NCBI RefSeq assembly: GCF_018998565.1
Contig: NZ_JAHNZO010000018.1
Location: forward strand, 1 to 64,000
Length of the DNA: 64,000 nt
Direction: 5' to 3'
From: Paenibacillus oleatilyticus
GTDB taxonomy: Bacteria > Bacillota > Bacilli > Paenibacillales > NBRC-103111
Of the stretch, positions 17,766 to 26,251 are shown in pieces. Made by a program: the position numbers and the translations under genes. The notes beneath the pieces were generated by a model that was not told the DNA's origin, made no database searches, and saw only the letters and a list, made by a program, of their open reading frames with translations. Position 1 is the stretch's first letter. Every line of letters starts with the position of its first letter.

Positions 17766-18905
17766 CTACTTTAACCAAAGCAGCGGCTGGCGAATTGCGA
17801 TATTGCGCCGCACCTCGGAATCCGCAGGGTCGGAGCCCAGCCCCCGCCACAGCTCAACGTACTCCGGCCGCCTCAGCGCAAGTCCGGCAAACAGCAGCGA
17901 CGATATCTTCGCCGGCCAGCCTTCGTCATGCTCCACATCCGGGGGAAGCGGCCATGCGCTTTTGTCGGCCAGGTACGGAAACAAATATTCGAAGCCACGC
18001 CGGATCCCCCGGCCATCCGGCAGCTCAAAGCGCCATAGATCGTCCTCCGGCGTCGACAACACGTGGCACAAGGTCGTCAAGTTGTCGAGTGCGAAAATCG
18101 AGTAACTGTAAGGCTTCGTGCGGCCGAGCTCCCGTGGAAAGCTGCCGTCCGCAGCCATTTGCTCCGGCAGAAGCGACTCCTTGTAACGTTGGCGGCAAAA
18201 GCCCAGCATCTCCCCGTCGCCCGCAAACCGTGCGAACACGGCCGCCTGCACAAACCAGCAAATGCCGTGATTGTTGCCCTCGTTCATTTCTTCGATTCCG
18301 TTCTTATGCGTACGCATCCAGTGCAAGTAATCAGTGAACCAGCGCTGAAGCGCTTCATACAGCGCCGACGTCAAATGCGGCGATGTTCTCAACGCCTCAA
18401 TCGCGACAGGCACATCGATCAAATGCAGCGTATCGATAATGCCGATGCCTCGCCCCGCGCAAATGCCCGGAATCGCTTGAGCATACGCCAATTGCGGATT
18501 CATCCGGGTCGCATCGTCCACAAAGAAGGTGTGCAAAAAAGACGCCGCCTTTTCCGCATAGGCCTCTTCCCCTGTCAGCTTATAGGCCGCTGCCAAATGC
18601 GCCGTGCGCGTCCGCATGCTGCGGAGAAGGTGCCGATGACTATCAAAATTGCCCGGATTGCTCTCCCCGTCCCGCCGGATATAGGGCAGTCCGTCCGGCG
18701 TATCCGGATTCGGCCACCAATAATCGCCATTGGAATAATAATCGTTAGGGCCTCCTTCGCTCAGCGGCGCCGGCCAATCCGTGATCGCGACGGGCCTTGT
18801 CCGCATTGCAGCCTCCGCATGCTTCATTACCCAATCCCGCTCGAAGAGCGACGCAGCTCCGCCAAATTGCTTCCACAGTTCCTCCGCTTTTCCAAGCTCC
18901 CTCAT
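17766..18905 (-). CDS. Alginate-lyase-fold polysaccharide lyase
   Basis: This 379-residue protein matches the alginate_lyase alpha/alpha-toroid domain (PL5/PL38-like), with SNGDYWWPNPD (59-69), IDTLHLIDV and the hallmark EGNNHGICWF (NNHG at 211-214), whose Asn and His are part of the active site. No secretion signal is seen, so it would act in the cytoplasm on imported uronic-acid oligomers. GAGGGAG precedes the ATG. Substrate choice among alginate, glucuronan and related polymers cannot be made from sequence alone. Confidence 0.85.
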   Translation of the reverse strand: MRELGKAEELWKQFGGAASLFERDWVMKHAEAAMRTRPVAITDWPAPLSEGGPNDYYSNGDYWWPNPDTPDGLPYIRRDGESNPGNFDSHRHLLRSMRTRTAHLAAAYKLTGEEAYAEKAASFLHTFFVDDATRMNPQLAYAQAIPGICAGRGIGIIDTLHLIDVPVAIEALRTSPHLTSALYEALQRWFTDYLHWMRTHKNGIEEMNEGNNHGICWFVQAAVFARFAGDGEMLGFCRQRYKESLLPEQMAADGSFPRELGRTKPYSYSIFALDNLTTLCHVLSTPEDDLWRFELPDGRGIRRGFEYLFPYLADKSAWPLPPDVEHDEGWPAKISSLLFAGLALRRPEYVELWRGLGSDPADSEVRRNIAIRQPLLWLK

Positions 18906-19144
18906 CGCTTCGCTCCCTCTCTTATGCAGCCGGCTTATAAATCTCGCCTAAATTATATATGGAAACGGAAACACCCGAACATGGAATATTCTCATTTGTT
19001 TTTGGTTTTTATTCAGGTTTTTGGGGGACGGCTTACGACGCTGCTTGTTCTTTTGTATATTAAATTATTTCGTATTAAATAAATTTGTAGTAAGATGGAC
19101 AAGTTCAAGCATTGCAAACTGAGGCATGTGAAAGGAGTCTGCGA

Positions 19145-19846
19145 ATGGAAGGCGATCTGCTAGTCGGGCTGCTAAAATTAATTCTGATCAACATCGTGCT
19201 TAGCGGAGACAATGCCGTCGTCATCGCTTTGGCCTGCCGCAATTTGCCGGCGGAGCAACAGAAAAAAGCTATATTCTGGGGGAGTTTCGGAGCGATTTTG
19301 CTGCGGATCGTCCTCACCTTCGTAGCCGTCTGGCTGCTGAAAGTTCCGTTCGTACAAGTGGCCGGAGCGCTGCTGCTCCTATATATCGCTGTGAAATTGT
19401 TGAAGGGCGAAGATAACGCCGAAGCCTTGAAATCCAGCAGCAAGATCGGAGAAGCGATCCAGACGATCATCGTCGCCGATCTGGTTATGAGTCTCGACAA
19501 CGTGCTTGCGGTAGCTGGTGCCGCCGGCGGAAACCTGCTGTTAATCGTAGTGGGACTGGCTATCAGCATCCCGCTGATTGTCTGGGGAAGCCAGCTGCTG
19601 ATGCGCCTCATGAACCGTTTTCCTGTCATCGTTCTGCTCGGAGCGGCACTGCTTGGCTATACTGCGGGGGAAATGACGCTCAGCGACAAAGCCGTCGGTC
19701 ATTGGATCGAGACAAGCTTCCCTGCCGGTCACTACGTGCTGCCAATCGCACTGGCTGCGGTGGTTGTCGTCGTCGGCAAGCTGGCTAGCCGGAGGCAGGA
19801 ACGCGAACACGCCAAAAAAGAAGCGGAAAAGCACGCCGTTTCCTAA
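19145..19846 (+). CDS. TerC/YjbE family membrane protein
   Basis: This 233-residue protein has about seven hydrophobic helices and the family motifs LSGDNAVVIALACR and DLVMSLDNVLAVAGAAGG, with acidic Asp-Asn pairs inside the membrane. YjbE/TerC relatives act as metal-ion exporters, manganese in several Bacillota. The start chosen is the ATG at 19145 with AAAGGAG seven bases ahead, rather than an in-frame start 33 bases upstream. I looked for the manganese riboswitch often found before such genes and did not see it. It is a single-gene transcript ending in a strong terminator. Confidence 0.9.
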   Translation: MEGDLLVGLLKLILINIVLSGDNAVVIALACRNLPAEQQKKAIFWGSFGAILLRIVLTFVAVWLLKVPFVQVAGALLLLYIAVKLLKGEDNAEALKSSSKIGEAIQTIIVADLVMSLDNVLAVAGAAGGNLLLIVVGLAISIPLIVWGSQLLMRLMNRFPVIVLLGAALLGYTAGEMTLSDKAVGHWIETSFPAGHYVLPIALAAVVVVVGKLASRRQEREHAKKEAEKHAVS

Positions 19847-19850
19847 ATAA

Positions 19851-19916
19851 AAAGCACTCTTCGTCCCGTACGACGCGCATGGCGCCGCCGGCTGGCGAAG
19901 AGTGCTTTGTTTTTTC
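19851..19916 (+). terminator. Terminator between yjbE-like gene and secreted-protein gene
   Basis: AAAGCACTCTTCG (19851-19863) pairs with CGAAGAGTGCTTT (19896-19908) and is followed by GTTTTTTC. The 13-base stem could also stop the convergent transcript. Confidence 0.85.
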
Positions 19917-19960
19917 ATCGGAAACCGTTACGTTCGGTTAGGCTGCGTGAACGCCAAGCT

Positions 19961-21538
19961 TTAAGGCAGCGGTTGTGCAGGTACATTCGAGATGGTGACA
20001 GCCTCCGTCTTCAAGTTGTTGCCCGCTTGTTTGAGCCGGAGGTTGGCCGAACTGCTCGTTCCCGGCTTAATCTGAACCGTCAAATCTGTCGTAGCCTTTC
20101 CTTGACTGTTGGCCGTAAGCGAGAAATTCGAGCTGTAGCCGTAGCCCGACGGCCACGAGCCGTCCGCATTGCGGATCTTCGCCACTTGGGTCCCGCCGGA
20201 TACATAAATGCCCAGACTTAAGTTCGACACCGTCGTCCCGGGAGCCAAGTTGTCCACGACGACACGAATCTGAAACTCTTCAGCGTTCGGGAGCGGCTCC
20301 TGCTTGACGAAGCTGTACGCCGGATTGCCGACCACCGACCCGGTGCCGTACGACCCCGGCTTGAACGTCGAACGGTCCCACCATTTATACCCGGCCGCCG
20401 GCGTCGCCCACGGCTCCGGCTTCGGCTCGGTCGAGTTTGCCGGGTTTTCGAACGGCAGCAGCGCAGTCGGTTGGTCCAGTTGCAGGCTCGGAACTTGGTT
20501 AAGCTGTGTGTAGCTTTCTTTTTTGGCAAGCCAGTTTACGATGTTCACCAGCAGCTTGCCGTCGTCCTGCTCCTTGAAGCCGTCGTAAGTCGTTTTGGCT
20601 TGTCCCGTTTCTTCGCGGCGGTATTTCGGCGTAGCATCCTCAACCGGCGACGAATCGCCAATAAATGCCGCCTTGCCGGCAGCCACTTTGGCGACAGCCG
20701 CGTACGGCCCTTCCGCCGTTCCGCCGCCGTTATATACGCCTTGATCCACCGCATTCGGCCAAGCGGTGTTCGTCTGCGGCAGATATACGATGCCTTTTGC
20801 CTTGAGAGGATCGATGATGGCAAGAGTCGAACCGGCATGCATCGCGACCGCCGAGACGCCTTGGGTAATGCCGAACGCCTGATTAGGCGAAACGATCTGG
20901 TTGGCCGTAACGTTTCCCAGCGCATTGTACCGGAAACGGACGCCAAAATTCGTGGCGAGCCAATCCGAGCTGGCCACGCCTTGCATTGCGTCGGAAGCGC
21001 GCTCTTCGGCGCTCATGCCTTTCGCCGGATCGGTCCAGGCTCCCCGCCGGTAGCCGTTCATCACCTCGGAGGCATCCCAGCGGTTTTTGTTACGGTCCGC
21101 ATTATAATGGTCGGCGATGAAAAAGATGCTGCCGCCATTCCGGACGTACTGCGCCATCGCGTCCTGCTCACTTGTTTTGTAAGGAATGTTGGCCTCTCCG
21201 ACCACGAACACGTCGTAGCTGCTCAAGTCGCTCAGCGTGATCGGCGTCGTTTTGCGAAGCTCCTTGACGTAGTAGCCATTGTTCGCGAGCGCATTGGCGA
21301 AATCCGAGAATCCCCCGTCAATAACCCAATCCGCGGCCCCCGCCGTCTGACCGTGCGTGTTGTCGAACAGAATTTTTTTGCCCGCATTCTCGTTCACGAC
21401 CGTAGGATTCAGGAACGGGGCAGGGTCCGTCGGCCCTTCCGCCAGCGCCTTCGGCGCCTCCCCTATCCATCCCGGCAGCGGAAGGAGCAGCGAAAGCGCC
21501 AGTGCCGTCTTTGCAAGAACAGCTTTAAAGGATCTCAT
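19961..21538 (-). CDS. Secreted protein with GATase-like domain and C-terminal beta domain
   Basis: The 525-residue product begins with a signal peptide (Lys/Arg then ALALSLLLPLPGW, cleavage near ALAEG). Residues about 50-340 resemble a class I amidotransferase-like or DUF4350-type fold (KKILFDNTHGQTAG, YDVFVVGEANIPYKTSEQDAM, GGSIFFIADHYN). The final 130 residues look like a beta-sandwich. Similar secreted proteins are common in Paenibacillus and Bacillus and are sometimes loosely annotated as DNA-binding or endonuclease-associated. No function is claimed. GGAGG precedes the ATG. Confidence 0.65.
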   Translation of the reverse strand: MRSFKAVLAKTALALSLLLPLPGWIGEAPKALAEGPTDPAPFLNPTVVNENAGKKILFDNTHGQTAGAADWVIDGGFSDFANALANNGYYVKELRKTTPITLSDLSSYDVFVVGEANIPYKTSEQDAMAQYVRNGGSIFFIADHYNADRNKNRWDASEVMNGYRRGAWTDPAKGMSAEERASDAMQGVASSDWLATNFGVRFRYNALGNVTANQIVSPNQAFGITQGVSAVAMHAGSTLAIIDPLKAKGIVYLPQTNTAWPNAVDQGVYNGGGTAEGPYAAVAKVAAGKAAFIGDSSPVEDATPKYRREETGQAKTTYDGFKEQDDGKLLVNIVNWLAKKESYTQLNQVPSLQLDQPTALLPFENPANSTEPKPEPWATPAAGYKWWDRSTFKPGSYGTGSVVGNPAYSFVKQEPLPNAEEFQIRVVVDNLAPGTTVSNLSLGIYVSGGTQVAKIRNADGSWPSGYGYSSNFSLTANSQGKATTDLTVQIKPGTSSSANLRLKQAGNNLKTEAVTISNVPAQPLP

Positions 21539-21647
21539 CAGTTACCTCCAGTATTTTCTATATTGGGGCATACCACCCAAATCTATTTTACCATTTTGTA
21601 AAAGATTAGGAGATTAATTTTTCGTAAAAAGTTGGACGAAAAGCGGT

Positions 21648-22358
21648 TCACAGTTCGGTGACATGCTTCTCATTCCCTTCCTCTTGACGCATGGCTTCGA
21701 GTTCGCGGCGAAACCTTTGTTCGATCGCTTCCTTATCGCCGTATACGTATAGGATATCCCCCTCTTGAAGGGACAGCTGCAGACACCCGCTGCGGATTTT
21801 CGTTTCTCCTCTCTGTACAAACAAAACGTGGATGTCCTCCTCCGGACAACAGACGTCGCGGAGCCCGCGCCCCGCCATAGCGGACCCCTTGCAGATCGAA
21901 ATGCCCGTGAATAAATCGCTGCCTGTAAAATACAACACTTCCTCGATCGGAAGCTCGTGCAGCTCAAATTCCTGCTTGAGATGCTTGTGAAACCGCCGCT
22001 TCAAGCTGTTGACGATACGCTTGTTTTTCGTTGCCAGCAAAACGACGCCAAACCCTAACGTCACGCCTGTCAGCTGCGGCACGCGGAAGCTTTGAGCCAA
22101 TAGGTTGCTGAGTGTGGAGATCATCACCGCGAGCGAGAACACCCCGAACAAGATGAGAAATACGCCGATCTTACGCCGGACGGGATGCCGCAGGATCAGC
22201 TCCGACTCCTTGGTGGTAAACCCGGTGGAGGTCAGCATGGAGACCGCTTGGAAGCGTGCGATTTCGTTGTCGAGACCGGTGACGACCAGCAGCATGACGG
22301 CAATTTCCAGCACGATAAAAATCAAGACAAAATAGATCAAAATGAAAAGAAAGCCCAT
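21648..22358 (-). CDS. Membrane protein with TrkA-C (RCK_C) domain
   Basis: This 236-residue protein has three hydrophobic helices at the N-terminus and a C-terminal RCK_C/TrkA-C regulatory domain (about 145-225; LFTGISICKGSAMAGRGLRDV, GDILYVYGDKEAIEQ). RCK_C domains gate potassium or ion transporters and bind ligands, c-di-AMP in many Bacillota. The segment AVSMLTSTGFTTKESELI recalls TrkH-like proteins. AGAGGAG precedes the ATG. A regulatory ion-transport role is inferred. Confidence 0.8.
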   Translation of the reverse strand: MGFLFILIYFVLIFIVLEIAVMLLVVTGLDNEIARFQAVSMLTSTGFTTKESELILRHPVRRKIGVFLILFGVFSLAVMISTLSNLLAQSFRVPQLTGVTLGFGVVLLATKNKRIVNSLKRRFHKHLKQEFELHELPIEEVLYFTGSDLFTGISICKGSAMAGRGLRDVCCPEEDIHVLFVQRGETKIRSGCLQLSLQEGDILYVYGDKEAIEQRFRRELEAMRQEEGNEKHVTEL

Positions 22359-22681
22359 TCTCCCGGCTCCTCTCTATCCGTTCTATTCTCTTCATTACCA
22401 TGCTTGTCCGCCGGTGAACCCGGTGCCTTTTTTACTTCGCTGTGCCGGTTGGCATCGTAGCGATAATTATGACAATTTTACGAAACGGTTTGCCGTTTCT
22501 ACCACTTTGGATGATTTTACAGGAGTTTTGTAAACAAAATCACAGCTATATTTTTCCAAATAATACATAATGAGATATATTATCTTTATTTTACGACAAC
22601 AAGATTTTATTCTGACGTGTTGTATGGATGAGGCACAGCATGATTTTAACTTGTCCAATACCGATAAGAAGGGAGAAGATC
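22359..22681. other. Divergent promoter region before the RiPP cluster
   Basis: This 323-base AT-rich gap holds GAAACGG-TTTG-CCGTTTC (22482-22499), a 7-base-stem hairpin, and TTTTGT-AA-ACAAAA (22526-22539), an inverted repeat that may be an operator for the LuxR-type gene. No small gene was recognised. Confidence 0.4.
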
Positions 22682-23512
22682 ATGTTGTTTTTGACCAAAC
22701 CCAATCGTTCTTTTTCACACAGTGAATGGCATTGTCTGGCCGATATCGACAAAGCTACGCTTCTTCAATGGCAGAAAAGTTGCCCTCCCCTCACCCGGAA
22801 TCCAATCCCTGAACGTTGCGACCCCGCTCGGCTTAGTAAGCGGCAGACGCTTTGCAGCGCCTTGATTAAAGCATTTACCGGGGAGATTGAATCTTTAACA
22901 GTTTTGCCGTCCCTGCCGATCATTGCAGGGCTAACAGATCCCGACGGCTGGTTGTTGGCTATAGGATGCTCGAATGACTTAATGCTTCAACTGGAGTCGA
23001 TGAATATCGGTGTCGGCACATCTTTGGCGCTGCCATATTTAGGCATGAACGCAGTCGCCCTGGTCATGATGACGCATAAACCTGCTGTCGTGCACGGGGA
23101 TGAGCACCAGTTTGTTTCATTTAAAGGGTTTACCAGCGTTGGCACACCGATTCAAGTCGAGAACGCGACCAAAGGGTTTTTGTGCATGTTTTATCCTTGC
23201 GGACATGATTACATGTTCGCAATGCTGCTGATGAATAGCATGGCTGGCAGTATTGCCAGAAAGCTGGATAATGAATTGGCGAAGATCCAAAAGGAACGGA
23301 TATTCAACCTGTTTCGTTCCCATCGACTTTCTCCCAGAGAATGTGAAATCGGGTACTATTGGCTCCAAAATCAGAGCGCCCTTTTCATCTCCGCCACATT
23401 AGGGATAACCGAAGGAACGGTGCGAAACGTCGTCAAGTCCATTTACAGAAAGACCCATGTCAGGGATAAAGCCCAGTTTATTAGCAAAATTCTAATTGAC
23501 TATATCTCGTAG
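22682..23512 (+). CDS. GAF-LuxR type regulator of the RiPP cluster
   Basis: This 276-residue regulator has an N-terminal GAF-like domain of the DhaR/AcoR type (residues about 60-195; MNIGVGTSLALPYLGMNAV, then AVVHGDEHQ and GTPI) and a C-terminal GerE helix-turn-helix (RLSPRECEIGYYWLQ, then SATLGITEGTVRNVVKSIYRK). The ATG at 22682 with AAGGGAG is preferred over an in-frame start 54 bases upstream. It is read in the same direction as the RiPP genes, 67 bases ahead of the first radical SAM gene, and is the probable activator of the cluster. The signal sensed is unknown. Confidence 0.85.
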   Translation: MLFLTKPNRSFSHSEWHCLADIDKATLLQWQKSCPPLTRNPIPERCDPARLSKRQTLCSALIKAFTGEIESLTVLPSLPIIAGLTDPDGWLLAIGCSNDLMLQLESMNIGVGTSLALPYLGMNAVALVMMTHKPAVVHGDEHQFVSFKGFTSVGTPIQVENATKGFLCMFYPCGHDYMFAMLLMNSMAGSIARKLDNELAKIQKERIFNLFRSHRLSPRECEIGYYWLQNQSALFISATLGITEGTVRNVVKSIYRKTHVRDKAQFISKILIDYIS

Positions 23513-23550
23513 GGGATATAGTTCGATAGTTGTTTTCTTGATATCTTGTA

Positions 23551-23560
23551 GTTGTACAAC
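23551..23560. promoter_or_regulatory. GTTGTACAAC palindrome before the radical SAM operon
   Basis: A perfect 10-base palindrome lies 19 bases before the first radical SAM start, between the regulator and the biosynthetic genes. It is a candidate site for the LuxR-type protein; no promoter hexamers could be fixed around it. Confidence 0.35.
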
Positions 23561-23579
23561 AAACGGCTGTTAGGAGGGA

Positions 23580-24866
23580 ATGAGATTGATTTCCTTTCAC
23601 AAAGAATCTCGCACGATAGAACATGGCAATCGCGTGATTATAGGAAACCTGAAAAATGGACAGTGGATAAAGCTATCGAAGGAATGTTACCAAGCCTTGA
23701 AACAGGGGATGGATCTTGGACTAACGGAAGAACAATTTATCAATTGCCTGGAAGATCCCGACGATCAAAATTATTTTAAGCAACTGTTTGAGAAGTTACG
23801 TTATATCGATATCCTTGCCCCCCAGGGAAAACCGCCTCAGAATAATTCACGATGGAAGCATATTTATTTCGCCATTACCAACCGCTGTAATCTAAGCTGT
23901 ATTCATTGCTGCTATAACGCCAAGAGCGGTGCGGGTGCGGACGGGATGACAACCGATGAGCTATTCTCCGTGATCGATAAAATTGTGCAATGCAGCCCTG
24001 AGATCGTGACAATTTCCGGCGGGGAGCCCATGCTCCGGAAAGATTTTTTTGAGATTTTAGCCTATACCCGACAGCGATATGAAGGCAAATTAACCTTGTC
24101 AACGAATGGAACCTTAATTCATAGCAGGAATGTCCGGATTTTAGCCCGGCTTATTGACAGCATCGATATTAGTCTGGACGGTGTAGATGAAGCTTCCTGT
24201 GCGTATATTCGAGGTCCGGGCGTGTTTGACAAGGTGACAGAGAGCGTTCGGTTGCTTCAAAAAGAAGGCTTTTACAAAATATCATTGTCGATGGTATCGG
24301 TAGACCAAAACAAGCATTTGGAGGAACAGTTTCACCTGCTGAATAAAGAATTGGGGACGCGGGCCATCGTTCGACATTTTTCCCCGATTGGAAGGGGCTA
24401 TATCCAGAAGGATCATTTGTCTCCTTTCCACGAGATTCAGGACTTCGAGACGGCTACCGGCCGCTTCGATCTTGAATTCTTGCAAAGCGCTGCCAGCATG
24501 TGTACGTGCGGAGCCGGAAAGAAAGAAATCCTGATCGATTATGACGGCTCTATTTACCCTTGCGGGTTATTAATTCAGGACAGGTATAAGCTTTGCAGCG
24601 TTCATGAACTGGAAACGCTCCGGCACGAGGTTTTTGAAAGGTCCTGTGCCTCATATTCCGGAACTAAACACTTGGATGAGCTGTGGCCGGATCATTCCAA
24701 ATGCAAGGATTGTAAAGTAAATTTGTTTTGTTGGAGCTGTTTGCAGCATATGGACATGCTTAAGGATGACGAGGAAGCCTTCAACCGGCGATGCAAATCC
24801 AGAAAAAAACAGTTGTACTCGATCATTTGGAGCGAACCCGAACCCGTTCCACAAATCATACGATAA
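23580..24866 (+). CDS. Radical SAM/SPASM peptide maturase with RRE domain
   Basis: This 428-residue enzyme has an N-terminal PqqD-like recognition element (about 1-80; NRVIIGNLKNGQWIKLSKEC) that would bind the precursor leader. The radical SAM core follows with C103-x3-C107-x2-C110 (CNLSCIHC) and the SAM-binding ISGGEP. A C-terminal SPASM domain provides cysteines for auxiliary iron-sulfur clusters (CTCG, GSIYPCG, CKDCKVNLFCWSC). Enzymes of this build install thioether or carbon-carbon cross-links in sactipeptides, ranthipeptides and related products. AGGAGGG precedes the ATG. The next gene encodes a second, different radical SAM enzyme and the precursor follows, so this is a core biosynthetic gene. 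Confidence 0.93.
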   Translation: MRLISFHKESRTIEHGNRVIIGNLKNGQWIKLSKECYQALKQGMDLGLTEEQFINCLEDPDDQNYFKQLFEKLRYIDILAPQGKPPQNNSRWKHIYFAITNRCNLSCIHCCYNAKSGAGADGMTTDELFSVIDKIVQCSPEIVTISGGEPMLRKDFFEILAYTRQRYEGKLTLSTNGTLIHSRNVRILARLIDSIDISLDGVDEASCAYIRGPGVFDKVTESVRLLQKEGFYKISLSMVSVDQNKHLEEQFHLLNKELGTRAIVRHFSPIGRGYIQKDHLSPFHEIQDFETATGRFDLEFLQSAASMCTCGAGKKEILIDYDGSIYPCGLLIQDRYKLCSVHELETLRHEVFERSCASYSGTKHLDELWPDHSKCKDCKVNLFCWSCLQHMDMLKDDEEAFNRRCKSRKKQLYSIIWSEPEPVPQIIR

Positions 24867-24879
24867 GCGTGGTGAGCGG

Positions 24880-25923
24880 ATGTTAGCAGCGATTTGGGTT
24901 ACTACCTCTTGCAATATGGCCTGCCGTTATTGCTACGAAGGAATGGCCAAGCCTAATAAATTTATGACTTTGGAAACGGCTGACAAGACGATTGAATATT
25001 TGAACTGGCATTTGAGAAAAGTCGGCGATAATCGATTAATTATAAATTACCATGGCGGAGAGCCTCTCATGAACTACGAGGTCATTCGGTACATGACTAA
25101 CCGTCTAAGGGAATATTACCGTGATGATCCTTCGGTCAAGGTGATGTTCGGCCTCACAACTAACGGTTTATTGCTGGATAGGGAAAAAATCGATTTTCTG
25201 AGCGAATTTTTTGATTACTCCTTATCCGTCAGTATTGACGGCACTCGCGAAAGCCACGACTGCAACAGAGTACTGTTAGGGGGACAAGGAACCTATGATC
25301 TAATCACCGCAAAAATTTCAGCGTTCCTTCGCAGCAGATCCGATATCCGAGCGCGAATCACCATAACTACACGGACGGTAGGAAGCTTATATGACAACGT
25401 TAAGCACCTGATCGATTTGGGATTTTCAATAATTGTCCCCTACGCCGATTTGTTCGATCCCCGTTGGGATGAGCAGCACATGGAAGTTTTGAACAGGGAG
25501 CTTGATAAAATTGCCGCGCTTCTTTGCGACCTGCGGATGCGGAACAAAGAGGTTTCTGTAGGACTTGTCCATACGATTGACTGGAAAAAGAAAGGGTTAT
25601 GTACAGGCGGGACCAAAACCATCCACGTGGACCCGGAAGGTCATTTGTTTCCTTGTGCGTACGCAGTCGGCCGCGACCGGTACTGGATCGGTAGCGTTCA
25701 AATCGGGATAGATCGAACCAGACATAAAGCTTTGTGCAGCCAGTATGTGATTAAAAATGAGGTTTGTGCCGGTTGCACGCACTATTCCGAATGCGTCGGT
25801 CCCCGATGCAAAATCATCAATGAGGTTATCACCGGCGACCCTCATCTGCCCTCTGCCGTATTATGCAACATTGAATCCATCCGGCATCGGATCATGAGGA
25901 AATATCCGGAACTATCCCAATAG
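24880..25923 (+). CDS. Second radical SAM/SPASM peptide maturase
   Basis: This 347-residue radical SAM protein has C11-x3-C15-x2-C18 (CNMACRYC) right at the N-terminus, HGGEPL for SAM binding, SIDGTRESHDCNR, and a SPASM region (GHLFPCAY, CAGCTHYSECVGPRC, a last Cys in LCNIE). It lacks the recognition domain of its neighbour and probably borrows it or works on an already modified peptide. The ATG at 24880 is chosen because it starts the conserved region 13 bases after the previous stop; a longer frame overlaps the upstream gene. SPASM domains of this type occur in anSME-like and thioether-forming enzymes. The reaction is not predictable. Confidence 0.9.
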   Translation: MLAAIWVTTSCNMACRYCYEGMAKPNKFMTLETADKTIEYLNWHLRKVGDNRLIINYHGGEPLMNYEVIRYMTNRLREYYRDDPSVKVMFGLTTNGLLLDREKIDFLSEFFDYSLSVSIDGTRESHDCNRVLLGGQGTYDLITAKISAFLRSRSDIRARITITTRTVGSLYDNVKHLIDLGFSIIVPYADLFDPRWDEQHMEVLNRELDKIAALLCDLRMRNKEVSVGLVHTIDWKKKGLCTGGTKTIHVDPEGHLFPCAYAVGRDRYWIGSVQIGIDRTRHKALCSQYVIKNEVCAGCTHYSECVGPRCKIINEVITGDPHLPSAVLCNIESIRHRIMRKYPELSQ

Positions 25924-25991
25924 ATGGACAGAGCTAAAGACAAATCATTGTTGGATTACGGTTTGAATCAAACGGGAAAGGAGGTGAGACT

Positions 25992-26147
25992 ATGTTGAAA
26001 ATCGTCAAAATTACGGACAAGATTGAAAAACTGGACGTAAAGGGACAAGGTTGTAATGATGATTGCGCGCGCTGGTCCGGGTATTCCGGCAGCAAACCCG
26101 CTGGCTGCACGGTTACAATCGACGCTTATCTGACTCCTTGGTGGTAA
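25992..26147 (+). CDS. RiPP precursor peptide, 51 residues
   Basis: This short gene has an unusually good ribosome binding site (AAAGGAGGTGA, five bases before ATG). The product has a charged Lys/Asp/Glu-rich leader of about 18-20 residues without cysteines, ending in KGQG, and a 31-residue core. The core has three cysteines (Cys21, Cys25, Cys39), aromatics Trp28, Tyr31, Tyr46, Trp50 and Trp51, and five glycines. Cys21 and Cys25 lie in CNDDC and the peptide ends TPWW. It sits between two radical SAM/SPASM genes and a subtilisin-like protease, so it is almost certainly their substrate. Thioether rings at the cysteines (sacti- or ranthipeptide type) are the first guess; I do not recognise the family. 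Confidence 0.88.
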   Translation: MLKIVKITDKIEKLDVKGQGCNDDCARWSGYSGSKPAGCTVTIDAYLTPWW

Positions 26148-26185
26148 TTATCTCCTGTCTTTAGCTCTCCATAATAAATCGGGCG

Positions 26186-26217
26186 TACCAGTTTTGGGTT
26201 TTATCCCAAAACTGGTA
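26186..26217 (+). terminator. Hairpin after the precursor gene (attenuator)
   Basis: TACCAGTTTTGGG (26186-26198) and its perfect complement (26205-26217) form a 13-base stem with a six-base loop, 38 bases after the precursor stop. The following sequence is only modestly T-rich. It probably gives partial termination or protects the precursor mRNA, so that precursor exceeds the downstream protease and transporters. Confidence 0.7.
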
Positions 26218-26251
26218 TACCTGCTTTCTAGTGCCATACGAGGTGAATCCA

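Noticed and set aside
18906..19144. A manganese (yybP-ykoY) riboswitch before the YjbE/TerC gene
   Set aside because: None of the conserved aptamer segments could be found in the 239-base gap.
24766..24879. Longer start for the second radical SAM gene
   Set aside because: The extra 38 residues lie inside the end of the first radical SAM gene in another frame and add nothing conserved.
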